Assembly (NCBI RefSeq): GCF_001661345.1
Contig: NW_017962924.1
Span: forward strand, 186,001 to 250,000
Direction: 5' to 3'
From: Ascoidea rubescens DSM 1968
Lineage: Eukaryota > Ascomycota > Saccharomycetes > Ascoideales > Ascoideaceae
Length of the DNA: 64,000 bases
The notes beneath the pieces are model-generated. The model saw only the letters and a list, made by a program, of their open reading frames with translations, did no database searches and was not told where the DNA came from. The stretch's first letter is position 1. Each line of letters opens with the position of its first letter. This document shows positions 19,291 through 31,390 of this stretch, piece after piece. A program made the position numbers and the translations under genes.

Positions 19291-20994
19291 TCAATGAACA
19301 GAATGCGAGGAAGAGGCATCTGAAGAACGAGAGTAGTTTGAATTAAAGTAAGAGGGATTGATGGTGGATGCAGAAGCAGAGGTGCTGATGATGCTCAAGT
19401 TGTTGTAATTTGGAGTAATGTAGCTGGCGTTGGTGATCCTTAAAATGGGGCATTTTTCTGGACAGTCAGCACAGAGAACATGTTTGTTGAGCCAGTAGCC
19501 AGCTTTGCACCGTAGGCCACAAGACAAACACACGCCAATCTGTTCTTCCTTTTCAGAGAGCTTGATCAACTTGGTGGCATTGTAATCGAAGAACTGGAAG
19601 TGGCAATGAAGCAAATGCTTCTTGAAGTCGTAGGGTCTGTTAAAATATCCTGTCTTGTGGGAGCAGGACTCCTTGGGAAAAATACACTTGAACCTGCCTA
19701 TCTCCTGGTGGATTCGCAAGTGTCTGGTCAAGTCTCGTTGCAAGTATTTACCACAGATAGGACAGCATTTGGCTTTGTATTTCCTCTTCTTGTTCTGAGC
19801 AGCAGCGTCCTCAGAAGCAGAAAGCTCCTCTTCCTCCGGCAGGTCAGGTGATGCCTCTGCCTTCACGCGTCTTTTGTCGGTGTTTTTTCTGGGGGTTCGG
19901 CGGGAGGATTTGGGATCCTTTGAAGCTGGAGTGTTCTTGAGGGGTTTGGAAGCGATTTTAGCGGTGCGTTTGGGGGAGGAGGATGAAGGATGGGTGGCGT
20001 TCTTCAGGAGGTCTTGTTCTGGGGGGTTTGGTGCCGAAAAGGCTAGATCGGAGGGAATTGCCAGCGAGCCTTCAGACTTGATGGATATATGTTGGATGGG
20101 AGTCGACTGAGTATTACCAAGGGCATTTAAGCTCGACGTTGATGTTGAGGGAGGTAGGACCTGGGATAGTTGGGCCGGGCCTGATTGAACAAACCCACCT
20201 AGTAGCACAGGTTGGTTGGTGTACTGGTTCATTTGCTGGAGGATAGTTAAGGGTTCGGAGGTGATGAAATTCTGAATTGGGCTTGAGTTCAAGGATAGTT
20301 GGTATGGCATTGCCACCAATGGGCTGTTGAAGTTTATGTTGTTCAATAGTTGAATATTATTATTTGATAGAGAATTTAGGTTTTGGAAGGTGGAAGGAAA
20401 AGTCAGATACTGTGGAAATTGTTGTTGAGCCGGGGACTGTGATTGGGATTGGGGTTGTTGCTGGTGTTGAGACTGAGCCTGTGGTTGTGATTGTTGTGGC
20501 AGTATTTGCAGCTCAGACATTTGCTGTTGCGGTATTTGCTGCAAAGGTGGTAACGGGAGTTGCAAAGGAGGTAACTGAGTGTTTATTTGTGATCTTTGGT
20601 TTTGGTTTTGACTTTGGTTTTGACTTTGGTTTTGGTTTTGTTGGAGGAAAGGATTGATGTTTTGGTTGTAATTTATGCCTTGATTATTTAATACATTATA
20701 ATTTGAGTAATATGTGGATAGGTCATCTTGGTCATTATTTTCAATGTTATAATTGGTATTGATATTGTTTATATTGTTTATATTATTAATATTATTGATA
20801 CTGTTGATGCCGTTGATATTGTTGATATCGTTAGTAAGATTAGTTAAGTTGTTAATATTATTAATGGAATTAACGTTGTGAGTGATGTTTGTATTGATGT
20901 TATTATTGATTGAATTGATATTAGGGTTATTCATCTTTGAAGATAGAAATAAATGGTGGTTATATGAATTTAGATCAGATATAACAGAATTCAT
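19291..20994 (-). CDS. Q/N-rich C2H2-type zinc-finger protein, probable transcription factor
   Basis: 567 residues from the ATG at 20992-20994. The frame extends eight codons upstream without an ATG, so this is the first usable start. The N-terminal half is low complexity: repeated Asn-Ile-Asn, then Gln-rich runs (QNQSQ, PQSQSQ), typical of yeast activation domains. A basic, Ser/Pro-rich linker (TPRKNTDKRRVK) leads to the finger region: CCPICGKYLQRDLTRHLRIH near residue 405, then a second unit (CIFPKESC...HLLHCH) with long spacing, then a Cys-rich segment (CLSCGLRC...HVLCADCPEKC). The second and third units are not standard C2H2 spacing. I do not recognise a named orthologue. Nuclear DNA binding is inferred from the fingers. 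Confidence 0.85.
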   Translation of the reverse strand: MNSVISDLNSYNHHLFLSSKMNNPNINSINNNINTNITHNVNSINNINNLTNLTNDINNINGINSINNINNINNINNINTNYNIENNDQDDLSTYYSNYNVLNNQGINYNQNINPFLQQNQNQSQNQSQNQNQRSQINTQLPPLQLPLPPLQQIPQQQMSELQILPQQSQPQAQSQHQQQPQSQSQSPAQQQFPQYLTFPSTFQNLNSLSNNNIQLLNNINFNSPLVAMPYQLSLNSSPIQNFITSEPLTILQQMNQYTNQPVLLGGFVQSGPAQLSQVLPPSTSTSSLNALGNTQSTPIQHISIKSEGSLAIPSDLAFSAPNPPEQDLLKNATHPSSSSPKRTAKIASKPLKNTPASKDPKSSRRTPRKNTDKRRVKAEASPDLPEEEELSASEDAAAQNKKRKYKAKCCPICGKYLQRDLTRHLRIHQEIGRFKCIFPKESCSHKTGYFNRPYDFKKHLLHCHFQFFDYNATKLIKLSEKEEQIGVCLSCGLRCKAGYWLNKHVLCADCPEKCPILRITNASYITPNYNNLSIISTSASASTINPSYFNSNYSRSSDASSSHSVH

Positions 20995-21247
20995 TAATCC
21001 AGGCGAATAATCAATCAAAGAATCAAGTTGAGAAATAAAATATTATGGTAGTGAAGCTAGTATGAAAATCAAGATTGAAATCTAATTTGGTGGCAGGAAT
21101 GAAAACACAGAAAGTCTATTATATAATGAATATATAATTTATAATATTGATATTTATAATGATATGTAAAAGTATAAATGCAAATTTAATGGTTCTGATT
21201 AACTCGGTGATGGTAATGACGATGATAATGATAATGATAATGATGAC

Positions 21248-21293
<46 letters not shown>

Positions 21294-22060
21294 TAGGTAG
21301 GAAGAAATAAAACCAAAAAAAAAAAAGTAAAAGTAAAAAAAAAGATCAGAAAAGATCAAGAAAAGAAAAAAAAATTTGAATCGATGTAATAAAAAATATT
21401 AGGAGATTAAAACTGATATTTAAAATTGATCTTCTTTCTCATTAATTTTCAAATAAATTATAAATTATAAAGATATAAAGAAACAAAAATATATTTATAC
21501 CTTTAATTTGAACTAATGTTTAAATGTTAATTTCACGAACTATGGATAGGATAGGATAAATTGGAATAAAATAATGTTAATATTGGTTATATTAGTAAAA
21601 GTATAATACAACAAGAGTCAATAATATGTATACTTACTTTATTGTTTAATATTCAGATAGATGTTTTAATGATGTAAACCTAAAAGGTGATGATAAAGAA
21701 AGTTTCAATAAAGAAAAGCAGAAGATTTAAATGAGATGTATATAAGCTAAAATTAAAAAAGAAAACCAATAAAAAGTAGATGAAGGAGATGTGTATTTAT
21801 AATATTTCGAAGGAAGATAAAGAAAGAAAAATAGTAGATGGAAAAATTATAAAAATTATAAGAATTTTAGAATTCTAACTTTTGCAGAAAATGATAAATA
21901 AAAGGAAAATAGTTAAACCCAAGTTACTGAGTTTAATCAGGGAGATTTGCAATCGTTATTATGGTAATGGCAGATGAAATATGAGAGAAGTTACAATTGA
22001 TAAAAAATAATATAATAAAAGAATAAAAGAATAATAGGATAAGGAAGCGACAAAAAAGGA
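20995..22060. promoter_or_regulatory. AT-rich upstream region of the zinc-finger gene
   Basis: No gene seen. It carries an ATAATG/AAT microsatellite (21216-21292) followed by A-rich sequence. Probably the 5' leader and proximal promoter of the leftward zinc-finger gene. Confidence 0.4.
21216..21292. repeat. GATAAT/AAT microsatellite
   Basis: GATAAT units grading into about 14 uninterrupted AAT triplets. Confidence 0.9.
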
Positions 22061-25000
22061 AAACAGAAGGCTGCCCAAAGGGGACGAGACTTCAAGTCTA
22101 CCATAACGGGATATATCTTCAAACAGGATGTCTGCAGCCCAATACGCCCGCGTTAGCCGGAGGTCTGCGTCAGACAAAAAAACACGCGCCGCAGCGTGCT
22201 GCAGGTCTGTTCTGGACCTGTATGCGGCTAGGGCGCCAGCTCGCACTGCGCTTTCCGGTACTGGTCGGCACGGAACCTTTTCTACCAGCAGCACCGGCAA
22301 CCAGAATGGCCCCAGTTTTTCTGGAATCGCGAGCGGATCAGTTCACTTTTACACTTTTACAACACTATGGCACTATATCCACGAGAAGATGGGCCATGAG
22401 CAGCGTCTGCTTTTCAAATCCTCTCCAGCTCGACGGCTGCTAGGCTCAAGCTTTGGTATATCTGGATTTGCTGCTGAGGTGGTTCCTGCTGCCTGGCGTT
22501 GCAACAAACAATAATTGGAGAGCTGCGTGTGCTGCGTGTGCTGCGTGTGCTGCAGTTGGAGCCCAGAGCAAAGTCACCCTCCAGAGGATGCCCAAATGCC
22601 CGTTCTGATTGGCTCTGCCGCTCGAGAGCCCATCGTTGTTGATATCGCAATCACAACTGCTACCAGCCAATTGATCAGCCCAATCTCTGTATCTCGTTCG
22701 CCCAACCTCTCAAATCAGTGAAAATATTTATGGTAATACAGCTTCCATTTGTTGCGCTAATCAATTTTCCTTTACTCTGCCTTTCATTTCATTACTCTAA
22801 ATTCTAATCACTATGATGAAATTATTTCAGGTCTGCAAATCTATCTATGATTGTCTTAATTGAATCCAGTTCAACTGAATAAGACATTGGATTCAATTAA
22901 GAAACTGTTACCTTATTATGTTCTTATACCATATTTTATGATATTCATACCACATTTTAAGCACCAGAATACAGTATTTCACAAATATCTCTCTTTGATA
23001 TCACACAATCCACTTTATTTTTTTTTGTTTTTGATTTTATCGTTAATTAGAAATATTTCCATCCAATTCTAGTCATGTCTCACAATTTACTAATCCGTTG
23101 CTCTGTTGATCTACTAATTCACACCAACTTTCACTCATATTAACAAACTACTCTATTTCACGTTGCTACTTGTGCTGCTTAATTGACTTTTTTTACTTTT
23201 CTTTTTTCACTCTTATTTGCGCTCCTATTTTCTTTTATACTCTACGATTATCTCCAGTCCTCCCATTCCGCAGGGGATTGCAACCCAAACATTTCCACCC
23301 TCTAAGATAATCAAGTCAATAGTCGTAAAAAAAACGGTTCAACCCATTAGTAATTAAAATTATTATATAATAATACATAATAATATATAATAACACATTA
23401 TATTATATTATTTGACTTCAACTGTCCTAAGTAATCCTACATGGACAATAAATTTTATTATTTGTTTTATTTATTATTGCTGCTTTTTGCACATTTTACA
23501 TTTTTTGCAGCTCCCTATGAATTAATATCCCGTTTGTGAAGGTACTGCACATTGTTTTATTTCCCTTTATTATTTAATATTACAACAATAGATTTTAATT
23601 AAAATTACCAGGAAATTATTATGAAATTCTTAAAAATAAAAATTCTTTGTTAATTATTTAATATATCTATTAAATTATCGATTTCCCAATATCTCTTTGG
23701 TCCTTTAACCTGTTTTTAGTCTTAGCTACTAATAACGAGAATGCGTAACAAGATACTGATTTTTAATATTATTTAAGACAATTGTTTAAACTTTCATATT
23801 TTTCTGTTTTTTTTGTTTTTTGTCCAACAATTTTAATTCAATGTATAATCTAATTCAATCTAATTCAATCTAATTCTATTTAATTCAATTCAATGTATTT
23901 TACTATAAAATTTAACCTAATGTTATTTACTATTCAAAATATTCGTCATTTTTCGTAATCATCACCAATTTAAGATTTAGGTTAGCCTACTAATAGCGTA
24001 TATTTAAGATAAATCCAGATTCTATCAAATGATATATATTTTTATGATATGATAGTATATTAAATAATGAATTAATGATATTGACAATACGATATTATCA
24101 GATCTCATAAATGAATCTTCACTTAATTTCAATCACTGTCATTTTACCACTCTTGCCAATTTTCTTACCATGTTTCTATATTTTATATATTACTTTGCTT
24201 TTAATTATTTCTAGACTTCGTTTGTTTATCTTTTGTATTATTAAAGAACCTCGTAATTAACAATCTTAACAATCAATCACTAACACTTAGAAACAAAAAA
24301 AAAAGTCACCAAATGAAATTATCCATTATTAATTCACTGAAAAAGGAGTTTGATTCAATCAATCACTAAGCTCAAAATTCACTAGACACCATTTCACTTA
24401 TATCATATTACTAAAAGAAAAACTGCCCTATTTACTAGTCTATCTCCATTAACAGTTTATTATTTATCACTTTTATCACTTTTATCACTTTTATTTCTTT
24501 GATAACTTATTCATCTATTTAAATGTAGATAACAATCAATGCAAAATAATTTTTAGAATAAATAATCTTTATTAAAATTCAACAATCATCATATATTGAT
24601 ATGATTTATGCATATTCTGCAGTTGTACAGACCATTAGCTATTGGTTCAAATATCAAAGTGCATTCAAGTTCCACAACTGAAATAAGTATTAGAGTGCAG
24701 CTTCTATAAAGATGAAATTAATTTAAATATAAAAATTAATTTAAAAAGATTGTTAATCTAACAAGATTTAATCAGATTCATCAGCTTATTGATTATTACT
24801 TGTAAACTAAAAATTCTAAAAACTTTTATTTTCAATCTTAATGTCCGTCAGTTGAACTTATTTTTATTTTTATTGGTATTTTGGTCTTTGTTTTTTTCAC
24901 TTGAATCATAAAACATGAAATCGTAAATTATTTATTAATTTTACAAAATTCAGTAGCTTATTAACTGAAATGATTAATATCTTAAATGCTTGTTCACAAA

Positions 25001-26498
25001 ATAATCTGTCTTGACTTTTCTCGTTCATTTGATTTAATTGCTTAATAAAAAAAATGATAGCTTTGTTCAATATTTCACCATATGATAGTTTTCGTTTAAT
25101 ACCACTCCAAAATCTTAAACAGGATTCAAATAAAATTCAAATAAAATCACCATTAGAGACACTATTAGAGACACCAAAAAAATCATTCAAAAAAATACAT
25201 TTCTAAACCAATCCTGAATTCACAGACTTACATATTTATGCACAAAGCTGCTGAATCAAACTTAAACTGGAAAACAACAGAAAAGGAAATACGAACACAA
25301 ATCCCGGAATTTCTAATAAAAAAACCTAAAGCGCGGGCACATGCGTTTGTGCATTGGATCCTGTGCACTGTAACCCCTTTCTCACCACCCTCTAAACCCC
25401 TTAACAGCGATAAACAGAGAGCTGGATGATCTTCCTCATCTGTGATTCTCTTTGGATGCTTTTTGAATATGTTTTGGCTTCAATTAACAACTATATTCAT
25501 TTCTCAAGAAGCGCTATTAGCAGCTTTATATTGTTATTAAATGCTTTGTATTCATTCTCTCCTTTAGAGGATCTTAAAACGTTATAAAACATCTTTAACC
25601 CGATTGGTTTTAATCTAGTATGTATTTAATTTCTCTTTATTGTTTTATGGTGTTGGCTCAACAAAACTGGTTATTCTCATTACCTTGCAATTAAAATAGA
25701 ATTATTGGAAATTATATTTGAAAAAAACCCCTGTGCAGCAAAGTAATGCTTAATATGTCTAATAATTAAAAGAGGGCAGAAAAAAAAAAGAAGAAAAGAC
25801 CAGAATATTAAAGGAAAACGAAAATATCATGATAAAATGAGATCATTCGAAACTAAATCTGATTAATCTTTAAATTGAACATTTTTCTAGAAAGAAAAGA
25901 GTAAAACATTAGAAGTTCTTTTTCATTTCTGTCTTTCTTTCTTTTTTCTTTCAATCTTTTTAGTTTTAATCAGTTCATTTCATCTAAACTTTTTAATATT
26001 ACCAGCTAATCCAAGAAAAATAATTTAATGTCGATAATTTGGTTTTCTAAGTTTAAAACCTATTGAAATGGATTATAGCTGCCTGTTTAGTTTATTTGAG
26101 TAAAAAGATCTCTTCTAACAAGAAATTTTAAATTTTGATAAATTATCCAATTTTGTTTTGAAATAATTTGAAATAATTTAGGAAATTTATCTTCCATAAA
26201 CAAAACAGATAACCTTAGAATTATGATTTGAAAATACCTTATAATAAAGTCTCGAAAAAAATAGACTTAAAACACAAATACTTTTAATTCCAAAACTTAA
26301 CTAAGATCCTGATTAAAGATTTTGCAGGCTTAAAACCAATCTCTTTAAGTGGTACAAAAACATAATCAATTATTAGGATGTTAAGAAAAAGAAAGTTGAT
26401 GATCAAGAATTATTAATTTCAATTAGGTCAAATTTTTCAATGCCTCATAAATTAAAAACTTATTAAATTCCCTTAACTCAATACAAAATAGAAAAAAA
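22061..26498. other. GC-rich island followed by 3.8 kb of AT-rich, gene-free DNA
   Basis: Bases 22100-22720 are clearly GC-richer, with a 9-bp tandem repeat (22522-22553), an inverted pair CAGGTC/GACCTG (22202-22220) and a CCAAT box (CTGATTGGCT near 22603). From 22720 to 26498 the DNA is AT-rich with only short chance frames. Small repeats occur at 23847-23880 (TAATTCAATC) and about 24464-24490 (TTATCACTT), and a second, smaller GC patch lies at 25330-25440. A 49-codon hydrophobic frame begins with ATG at 24111 but cannot be supported as a gene. Confidence 0.4.
22522..22553. repeat. 9-bp tandem repeat (GCTGCGTGT)
   Basis: Three perfect copies plus a partial fourth inside the GC-rich island. 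Confidence 0.9.
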
Positions 26499-28126
26499 AT
26501 GCTCATTTATTTTGATATTCAAGCCTATAAGTTCGACTATAACAGTATAATTGAAATAAGTTTGGCCATTTTTGACCCTAGATTAGAGTTTTTTGAATAA
26601 TCTTAATAATAATCGTAACGAGAATACAGATAATAACCCACATTACCACATCACAAGAAATTTTGTGAGCTTGAAGGGGGATAGAGACAATTTTATTGTT
26701 GCATGTTTCATTTCCAGGACAAAAGAAACTGTATGTGCTTTGCAATTGATCTTCAATTTGTTGTTACCAGATGATTTAAGTAAGTTAAATGGCTTCGATT
26801 CATGCTAGATATATCATAACATACCTCACGATAATCATTAATTATTATTAGCGGGAATTCAATTTCTTTGTTATATTTTTATTATTAATAATGTTTAAAA
26901 TAAAAATATCAGTAAAAGTAAGAAAAGTTCAAAAGAATGTTTGATTTAAGTTTGGAAGAAGAAAAATTTATTCTCGATGCCCAACAGATTTGGTTCTTGA
27001 CTCTCTGAAATAGACAGGTCTTTTCGATAAGATTATTAGAAGTCTTTGGTATACGATAATAATTCGATAATAATGAAGGAAATGGTGCCTATTTTACCCT
27101 TTTTTGGTGCTAACAATTACCGAGACACGAATAAGAAAGAATAAACAACTATATGATTTGTATCAATAAATTTACAATATAGTAGATTCTTACTGATGCC
27201 CAGAATCACACCAAAAAGCACGCTCAAAATGCAACATTAGTAGTCACTTTTCGAATAGCAAACATGTTATTCACGCTGTCTATGTTTTTTATGGCATTGA
27301 TGGTACTAATTTTATTAGTTTGGGTATTAATAGCGATATTACTGGTTCCTATGGAATTAATGGGTTTGATGATCGATAATCAGGAAATTCAAAGAAATTT
27401 ACAGCAAATAACGGGCTCAAAGAGCTAATTAGCAATATTTCCTCTTACAGCGGTGCCATATCGAGGGTGATAGTGGAGTTTGTCGAAATATTCGAAGCGA
27501 CATCAAGTTTTCTTTTTATCTGTTAGATCTTCGTACAGACAACATCAATTCCAGCAGAATTAGCAGTCTGAATAATCCTAGAGAAACCAGCAACTGTGAG
27601 GTCAAATGTGGAATAAAGGCAAACAGCACAACAGCCCAAAAACCCTGAGGATTAATAATACTAGAAATTTCAACGGTTTTAACAGCTAGTGCAATGTCAA
27701 ACAGGTGTTATTGACAACCAAAATGGTTTATTTTCAAAATTAAAGTGCATTTCGGCTTCAAATTGATACATCAGGGAATTCTTCGTCTTCAAATATACCA
27801 TTGCCCTCTAAATCTTCAAAAATACACGACAAATGATATAGAAAATGGCAAAACTATCGAAGTAGCTATTTTTGATAGCAATACTCATAAAAATATGTCT
27901 ACAGTTTATGTCAATGGAATCAATAGATATGAGGTCAACACTACAAAAAGTATTGTATCGAATCCTGTGAGCCTTGATATTAATGCTACAATTTAACCAT
28001 TAAACAATTATGTTTTAGCAGGGGACTTTGAAGAAACGGATAAGTAATGGCATTGACGGCGGTGGTAATGGGAACGCTGATGGTGATTTAATTGAAAAAT
28101 TTATTGAAAGACACCAAAACTATTAA
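26499..28126 (+). pseudogene. Decayed paralogue of the Gfd2/YDR514C-like nuclease gene
   Basis: Translated pieces align in order with the intact protein at 56853-58259. ATG at 26499 opens MLIYFDIQAY...IIEISLAIFDPRLEFF, matching ILISIDIEAF...IIELGLTIYDPRFQ; a stop follows at once. Next comes HYHITRNFVSLKGDRDNF...LQLIFNLLL (from about 26641), matching the strand and helix after the first motif. Then FILDAQQIWF (about 26968) matches SIIDTQDLW, and NNEGNGAYFTL (about 27076) matches HNAGNDSYFTL. Stops and frame changes separate the pieces. The catalytic His and Asp of the last motif are replaced by Asn and Gly. Downstream, Asn/Gly/Ser-rich frames (for example YGIDGTNFISLGINSDITG near 27290) continue to a possible old C-terminus, LIEKFIERHQNY, ending at 28126; assigning that tail to the same gene is inference. 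Confidence 0.75.
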
Positions 28127-28459
28127 AAAATATATAATTTATTAAAAAGTTTGAATGTTTTAAGAATATTTGCTTGATACCTATGGTTTACAATTTTGAT
28201 AAAATGATGGAAAGTTTAGTTAAGAAAACAAATGAAAACTTACGAGATTATAAAAATATTGCCATCTAGTTAAATTGAAATATAAAAGAACTATTTGTGA
28301 ATAAAAAAACAATTAAAATTCCAAAATGACCAATGGAAGGTCTCTCTACATGTTGCAAAAACCATTAGTAAATAAAAAAAACCAAAAACCACATAAAAGA
28401 ATCAAATAAAAATAATGAAAAAAATAAAAAAAATGAAAATTTGTTTCTTAGATTTTTGA

Positions 28460-29725
28460 TTAAATTAATATTAAACCAAATATAGTAATCAAAGAAACAA
28501 GTGAAAATCCTTTCAAGACATGAGCGTCATTTGCAGAACTTGAATTACCAAAGAGTTCATCAGTGAAGTTACCAGCTACAGAGGTTAAAGAGCTGAAAAC
28601 AGTGACTAATGAGTTAAATCTTGTATTAGATTCAGTTGAAGATGAATCATCTTCAGAATCATCTCCAGAATTAGAAGTTGGAAGGGCACGATTTCCGGAA
28701 CTGGTTTGGGAAATAGTGGATGATTCATTTTTAAAAGTTTTTGTGTAAAGAGTAGAACCATGAACCAATTCTAAAGTGGAAGTTAAAGTAGTTTTGCAAG
28801 CATCATCAGCACAAGTCAAATAAGTTATAGTTTCAGTGGAAACAGCAGAGTAAATCGTTGAAAGCCTTGTTGTAGTAATACAAGTCTCTAGGGGAGTTAA
28901 ATATGTTGTAACCATTATAACTGTATCTTGACCTTTTGAAGTGAATGTCTCAGTAACTGGGACCATAACAGTACTTGTATAAGTTAAAACACTATAGCCA
29001 GTTGATAAAGAGGTTTTTACATCGCCGCTAATAGTAGTAATTGGGATAACGCCTCCACCTAAGGTTTTAGTGGAATAAATTGTAGTTACTGAATTTGTAT
29101 TTGAATCATCGTCATTATCATCAGCAGTTAAAGGGAGACCAGTTGTTCCATCAGAATCAGAAGTGAAAACCAAAGAGCCATCATCAGTTGAATCAGCAGT
29201 AAAAATAGTTTCATCGAAATTAGTCTGAGTCGAGCCTAAAGCAGATGGAACATAGCTAGTTATTATATTATTATTATCAGTTTTTCTTGGTCTGAAAGAG
29301 AAAGAAATTGGGCTATCGCAAGGAGAAGCCGAAGATTGATCATCGAGATAGATTTCATAGTTATTGTCAGATATTGAGCAAGCCAAAAAGGTGTAGTATT
29401 CGTTATAATGCAAATGTTTACCAGATATGAAAAAGATTGAAGAACCTTGGCTATTGTAGGTTAATTGGTTATCTTGGTTAACATATAGGTAATAATTTGT
29501 ATTTTGAATTTTTGCTTTACCATCTTCAAGAATTTGAATGTCTAATTTTGTTACATCGGCACCGATTGCTATTACATTGTCTGAGGTAACACCGAGTGGG
29601 TTTAATTGAATTGAGGATGATGATGTTGTTGTAGCATATAAATCAAAGATATCAGAAGAAGCAGCAGATATGAGTTTTGAAGTTAAAGACCAAATGGTCG
29701 AGAAGAGTAGAGGCTGTATGAACAT
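28460..29725 (-). CDS. Cwp1-like GPI-anchored cell-wall mannoprotein
   Basis: 421 residues from ATG at 29723-29725. It has an N-terminal signal peptide (about 1-22) and a hydrophobic C-terminal tail (GFSLVSLITIFGLILI) preceded by small residues (GNSSSAND), the layout of a GPI-anchored protein. The first folded part (about 25-150) follows the order seen in S. cerevisiae Cwp1: a repeating beta pattern with ITxDGKxKF-like LEDGKAKIQNTNYYLYVN, FFISGKHLHYN (compare FSIKDGHLNYK) and a closing FRPRK (compare IRPT). The rest is Ser/Thr-rich and would be heavily O-mannosylated. Expected location is plasma membrane or covalently bound wall. Longer than Cwp1 (239 residues). The promoter is probably 29726-31390. 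Confidence 0.8.
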   Translation of the reverse strand: MFIQPLLFSTIWSLTSKLISAASSDIFDLYATTTSSSSIQLNPLGVTSDNVIAIGADVTKLDIQILEDGKAKIQNTNYYLYVNQDNQLTYNSQGSSIFFISGKHLHYNEYYTFLACSISDNNYEIYLDDQSSASPCDSPISFSFRPRKTDNNNIITSYVPSALGSTQTNFDETIFTADSTDDGSLVFTSDSDGTTGLPLTADDNDDDSNTNSVTTIYSTKTLGGGVIPITTISGDVKTSLSTGYSVLTYTSTVMVPVTETFTSKGQDTVIMVTTYLTPLETCITTTRLSTIYSAVSTETITYLTCADDACKTTLTSTLELVHGSTLYTKTFKNESSTISQTSSGNRALPTSNSGDDSEDDSSSTESNTRFNSLVTVFSSLTSVAGNFTDELFGNSSSANDAHVLKGFSLVSLITIFGLILI

Positions 29726-31390
29726 TTCTGAATTGAGATGGGAGAAAGCAAGCTAAAGAGAAACAAAAAAAAAAGAGGATTGAGGAATTAATAGATGATA
29801 ATAATCAAATATATTGTGTTGTGTTGAAGCAGATTATGTTAAGTAGTATTCGAGAAATAAAGAGAGAAAGAGAGAAAGAAAAGAAAATAGCAGGTAGAGA
29901 TTATAATTTATAAGGATAGTGGGTGCAAACATGGTTAATGTTAAACGAGACAATGAGATGAGAGCAATCGAGATGTGGATCGATAGAAAGTCATGGTAAT
30001 GAATATAAATATAGACATAAATATCAATACAAAGAAGATGAAATATAAATATAAATAGGTGAGTCGAGAAGAAGGCCAATTAGACGAGGTCAAGTGCACC
30101 GCCGCAAAAGACCTTATTAGGAAAGTGAGATGGGTAGGAAGTGGAAAAGAGCGAGGAGAATGGCAGAAGAAAGTGTGGCGAGTGAAACGAGGCTCGTTTT
30201 CTGGAGTCAAAAAAAAAGCTACATAAAACGAAATGGGAATAAGAGAGAAATGTATTGTGTATATAGATGCTATAAATTTGGCGAGACTGTGTGTGTGTTA
30301 GTTTGAGAAGCTATAGAGGGAGAATAAATTGAGTTAAATTGAGTTGAGCTGAATTAAATTAAATTAAATTAAATTAAATTAAATTAAATTAAATTAAAAG
30401 ATAAATCAGAAATAGTAAGCTTTTGGTATGGTGTTGTCTTCATGAAAAATTGATTCAGAAGCAGAACTGATAGTAGTTTTTTTCATCAGAAAGAATTGGA
30501 TTGAGTTAATTTAAGTTAAGTTAAATGAAATAAAAACATACCTTAATATAAGTCAATTGAGCAATATAATGGTAATTAATCTTTATGAAGTAGAAAGTTA
30601 GTATTAAATGAAATTGATATTTATAGAGTATTGAATGGGACGTAAATTAAATAATATTGAATAATATTGAATAAAATTGATCAGTTGGTGATGCATGTTA
30701 TTTTCCAAGGCTCATTATATTCACCAGAAAAAGATGTGAAATTATCATCATGAAAAGTTATGTAATAAACAAAGGATAAAGAAGGGAGAGGTAAAGACAT
30801 ACCAAACTGAATATAAAATATTAGTAATCAAGAAAATAAAAAATAAAAACAGATTAATTTTAATGTCATGTCATTTGTCATTTGTTTTTTTTTTTTTTTT
30901 TTTTTGCAATTATATAAATTTATTTAAGATCATAAACGAAGAATTCCTAACTTATTAATTTGTCTTGCATTTACTTCCTTAGAAAAAGATTTAAAATCAT
31001 TTCTTTAATAAAAGTTTATATAAAGAAAAGTGGATGAAGTATGAAGTGATTAAAACGTACTATAATATTACTGTTAAAACGACAATTAGCTTATTAGCGA
31101 TGGAATAAAATAAAGAGAAGGCATAATCGAAAAATTGTGAAATATAAATCTAAGATGGAAAAAAAAAAATATTTATAGGGCAGTTGAAGATATACACACG
31201 TGACATGAATAAAATTGGAAAAGGAAAATGGAAAGATAATGTAGTTTCATGAATATTGTGATATTGATTTATAAAGTTTATAATGATTATGTTTATAAAG
31301 TTTATAATATATTTATAGCATGTTTATTATATGGAATTGTGTTATTATACTTAAACAATGGGATAATAATAGATATAGATATAAAATAGA
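29726..31390. promoter_or_regulatory. Upstream region of the wall-protein gene
   Basis: 1.7 kb between the wall-protein ATG (-) and the 3' end of eS25 (-). No gene seen. It holds a TTAAA pentamer repeat (30353-30398), a poly-T run of about 19 (near 30886-30905) and a Cbf1-type E-box (CACGTGAC, 31197-31204). The short leftward frames around 29834-30210 have no support. Confidence 0.45.
30353..30398. repeat. TTAAA pentanucleotide microsatellite
   Basis: About nine uninterrupted copies. Confidence 0.9.
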
